A stretch of 5,584 nucleotides of DNA, from positions 1 to 5,584 of the forward strand of contig DDNW01000131.1 of assembly GCA_002341345.1 (NCBI GenBank). The letters are read 5' to 3'. This DNA comes from Erythrobacter sp. UBA2510. Lineage in GTDB: Bacteria; Pseudomonadota; Alphaproteobacteria; Sphingomonadales; Sphingomonadaceae. The position numbers were made by a program, and so were the translations under genes. Under the pieces are notes generated by a model. It had not been told where the DNA came from and ran no database searches. It saw only the letters and a program-made list of their open reading frames with translations. This document shows positions 5,066-5,584 of this stretch, in pieces (the stretch's first letter is position 1; each line of letters begins with the position of its first letter).

Positions 5066-5584
5066 ATGACCGTTGCCGATAGCGCATCGACCTTCACGTC
5101 GGGCATGGACGAAAATACCGACCACCAGCCTGAGGAGCGTGGCGTCGCACTGCGGCTCGTCATGTCGGCGGCATTGATGCTGTTCGTCGAACTGGCGCTG
5201 ATACGCTGGCTCGGCTCGAACGTCATCCACCTGTCCTACTTTTCGAATTTCGTGCTGCTGGGTTCTTTCCTCGGCATTGGCGCCGGCTTCCTGATCAGTC
5301 GCAAGTCCTGGTCGGTCTGGCCGTTCTCGCTTCCGCTGCTGACCGTCACGACGATGCTGGTCATTGCCTTCCCGGTCTCGATCCAGCGCGAGGGCGACGA
5401 CATCATCTATTTCACCTCGCTGGCGATGAGCGGTCCTCCGGCATGGCTGGTGCTGCCCGGCATCTTCTGCCTGGTCGCGATCATTCTGGCGGGCCCGGCC
5501 GAGCTGGTCGGGCGCTGTTTTGCCAAGCTTCCCGCGCTCTCAGCCTATCGCTATGACCTGATCGGCTCTGTTGCAAAAATCGTG
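5066..5584 (+). CDS. N-terminal membrane domain of a spermidine-synthase-like multi-pass protein (cut by window end, probably IS-interrupted)
   Basis: The frame is open from ATG 5066 to the last base, 173 codons with no stop. A soluble acidic N-terminus (1-28) is followed by hydrophobic segments at about 29-49, 58-77, 84-104 and 126-145. Phrases such as ELALIRWLGSNVIHLSYFSNFVLLGSFLGIG and AYRYDLIGS resemble, from memory, the membrane half of large (about 700-850 residue) bacterial proteins annotated as spermidine synthase-like, in which a multi-pass domain precedes a methyltransferase-type synthase fold. The catalytic half would lie outside the window, so activity cannot be judged, and this family may not make spermidine. 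The family usually continues like GSLLGI after YDL; here the codons change to TCT-GTT-GCA-AAA, unlike the GC-rich usage before, exactly where an IS6-type end begins. Native sequence probably stops at 5563 (residue 166). Confidence 0.7.
   Translation, partial: MTVADSASTFTSGMDENTDHQPEERGVALRLVMSAALMLFVELALIRWLGSNVIHLSYFSNFVLLGSFLGIGAGFLISRKSWSVWPFSLPLLTVTTMLVIAFPVSIQREGDDIIYFTSLAMSGPPAWLVLPGIFCLVAIILAGPAELVGRCFAKLPALSAYRYDLIGSVAKIV
5564..5584. mobile_element. Probable terminal inverted repeat of an IS6-family insertion sequence (start of element)
   Basis: GGCTCTGTTGCAAA at 5564-5577 matches, from memory, the terminal inverted repeat of IS6-family elements (IS6100 begins with these 14 bases; IS26 begins GGCACTGTTGCAAA). 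Base composition shifts to AT-rich exactly here. If correct, the element extends beyond the window, and the 8 bases before it, ACCTGATC (5556-5563), should be the target-site duplication. No transposase is visible, as only 21 bases are present. Confidence 0.62.

Noticed and set aside
1..5584. tRNA or rRNA genes, CRISPR arrays, phage genes, toxin-antitoxin or defence modules.
   Set aside because: No cloverleaf, regularly spaced direct repeats or recognisable proteins of these kinds were seen on either strand; the genes present are ordinary housekeeping and envelope genes.

Overview
The window looks like chromosomal DNA from a high-GC alphaproteobacterium, most likely a sphingomonad of the Erythrobacter type. 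Three things suggest this: an ileS-lspA-DUF3035 (BamF-type lipoprotein) gene run, GC-rich codon use throughout, and a dispersed repeat at the left edge of a kind I associate with sphingomonads. This assignment is an inference; there is no rRNA or other phylogenetic marker beyond the proteins.

Layout. Positions 1-2459 hold a tightly packed plus-strand operon. It has the C-terminal half of isoleucyl-tRNA synthetase (ileS, cut by the left edge), lipoprotein signal peptidase (lspA, overlapping ileS by 1 nt), and a small DUF3035/BamF-like lipoprotein (overlapping lspA by 8 nt). A perfect 8-bp hairpin follows. Positions 2491-2740 are a GC-rich, hairpin-rich non-coding block that resembles a dispersed intergenic repeat. 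A minus-strand gene (4042 to 2741) encodes a CNNM/CBS/CorC-HlyC membrane protein. It diverges across a 165-nt intergenic region, which contains a perfect 12-nt palindrome, from a plus-strand OmpA-family lipoprotein gene (4208-4888). Two hairpins in tandem end that gene. From 5066 an open reading frame runs off the right edge and encodes the N-terminal membrane domain of a spermidine-synthase-like multi-pass protein. This frame has no stop codon in the window.

How the genes fit together. LspA removes signal peptides from prolipoproteins at the inner membrane, and two of its likely clients are in the window: the BamF-like protein (outer-membrane protein assembly) and the OmpA-like lipoprotein (peptidoglycan anchoring). 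Much of the window therefore concerns the cell envelope. The genes are housekeeping-type and I see no undescribed multi-gene system.

The most notable signals are at the two ends. The last 21 bases begin with a sequence matching the terminal inverted repeat of IS6/IS26/IS6100-family elements, so the membrane-protein gene is probably interrupted by an insertion sequence. The first ~24 bases are a dispersed repeat read in frame within ileS. Repeats at both ends suggest the window is a complete draft contig broken at repeats.
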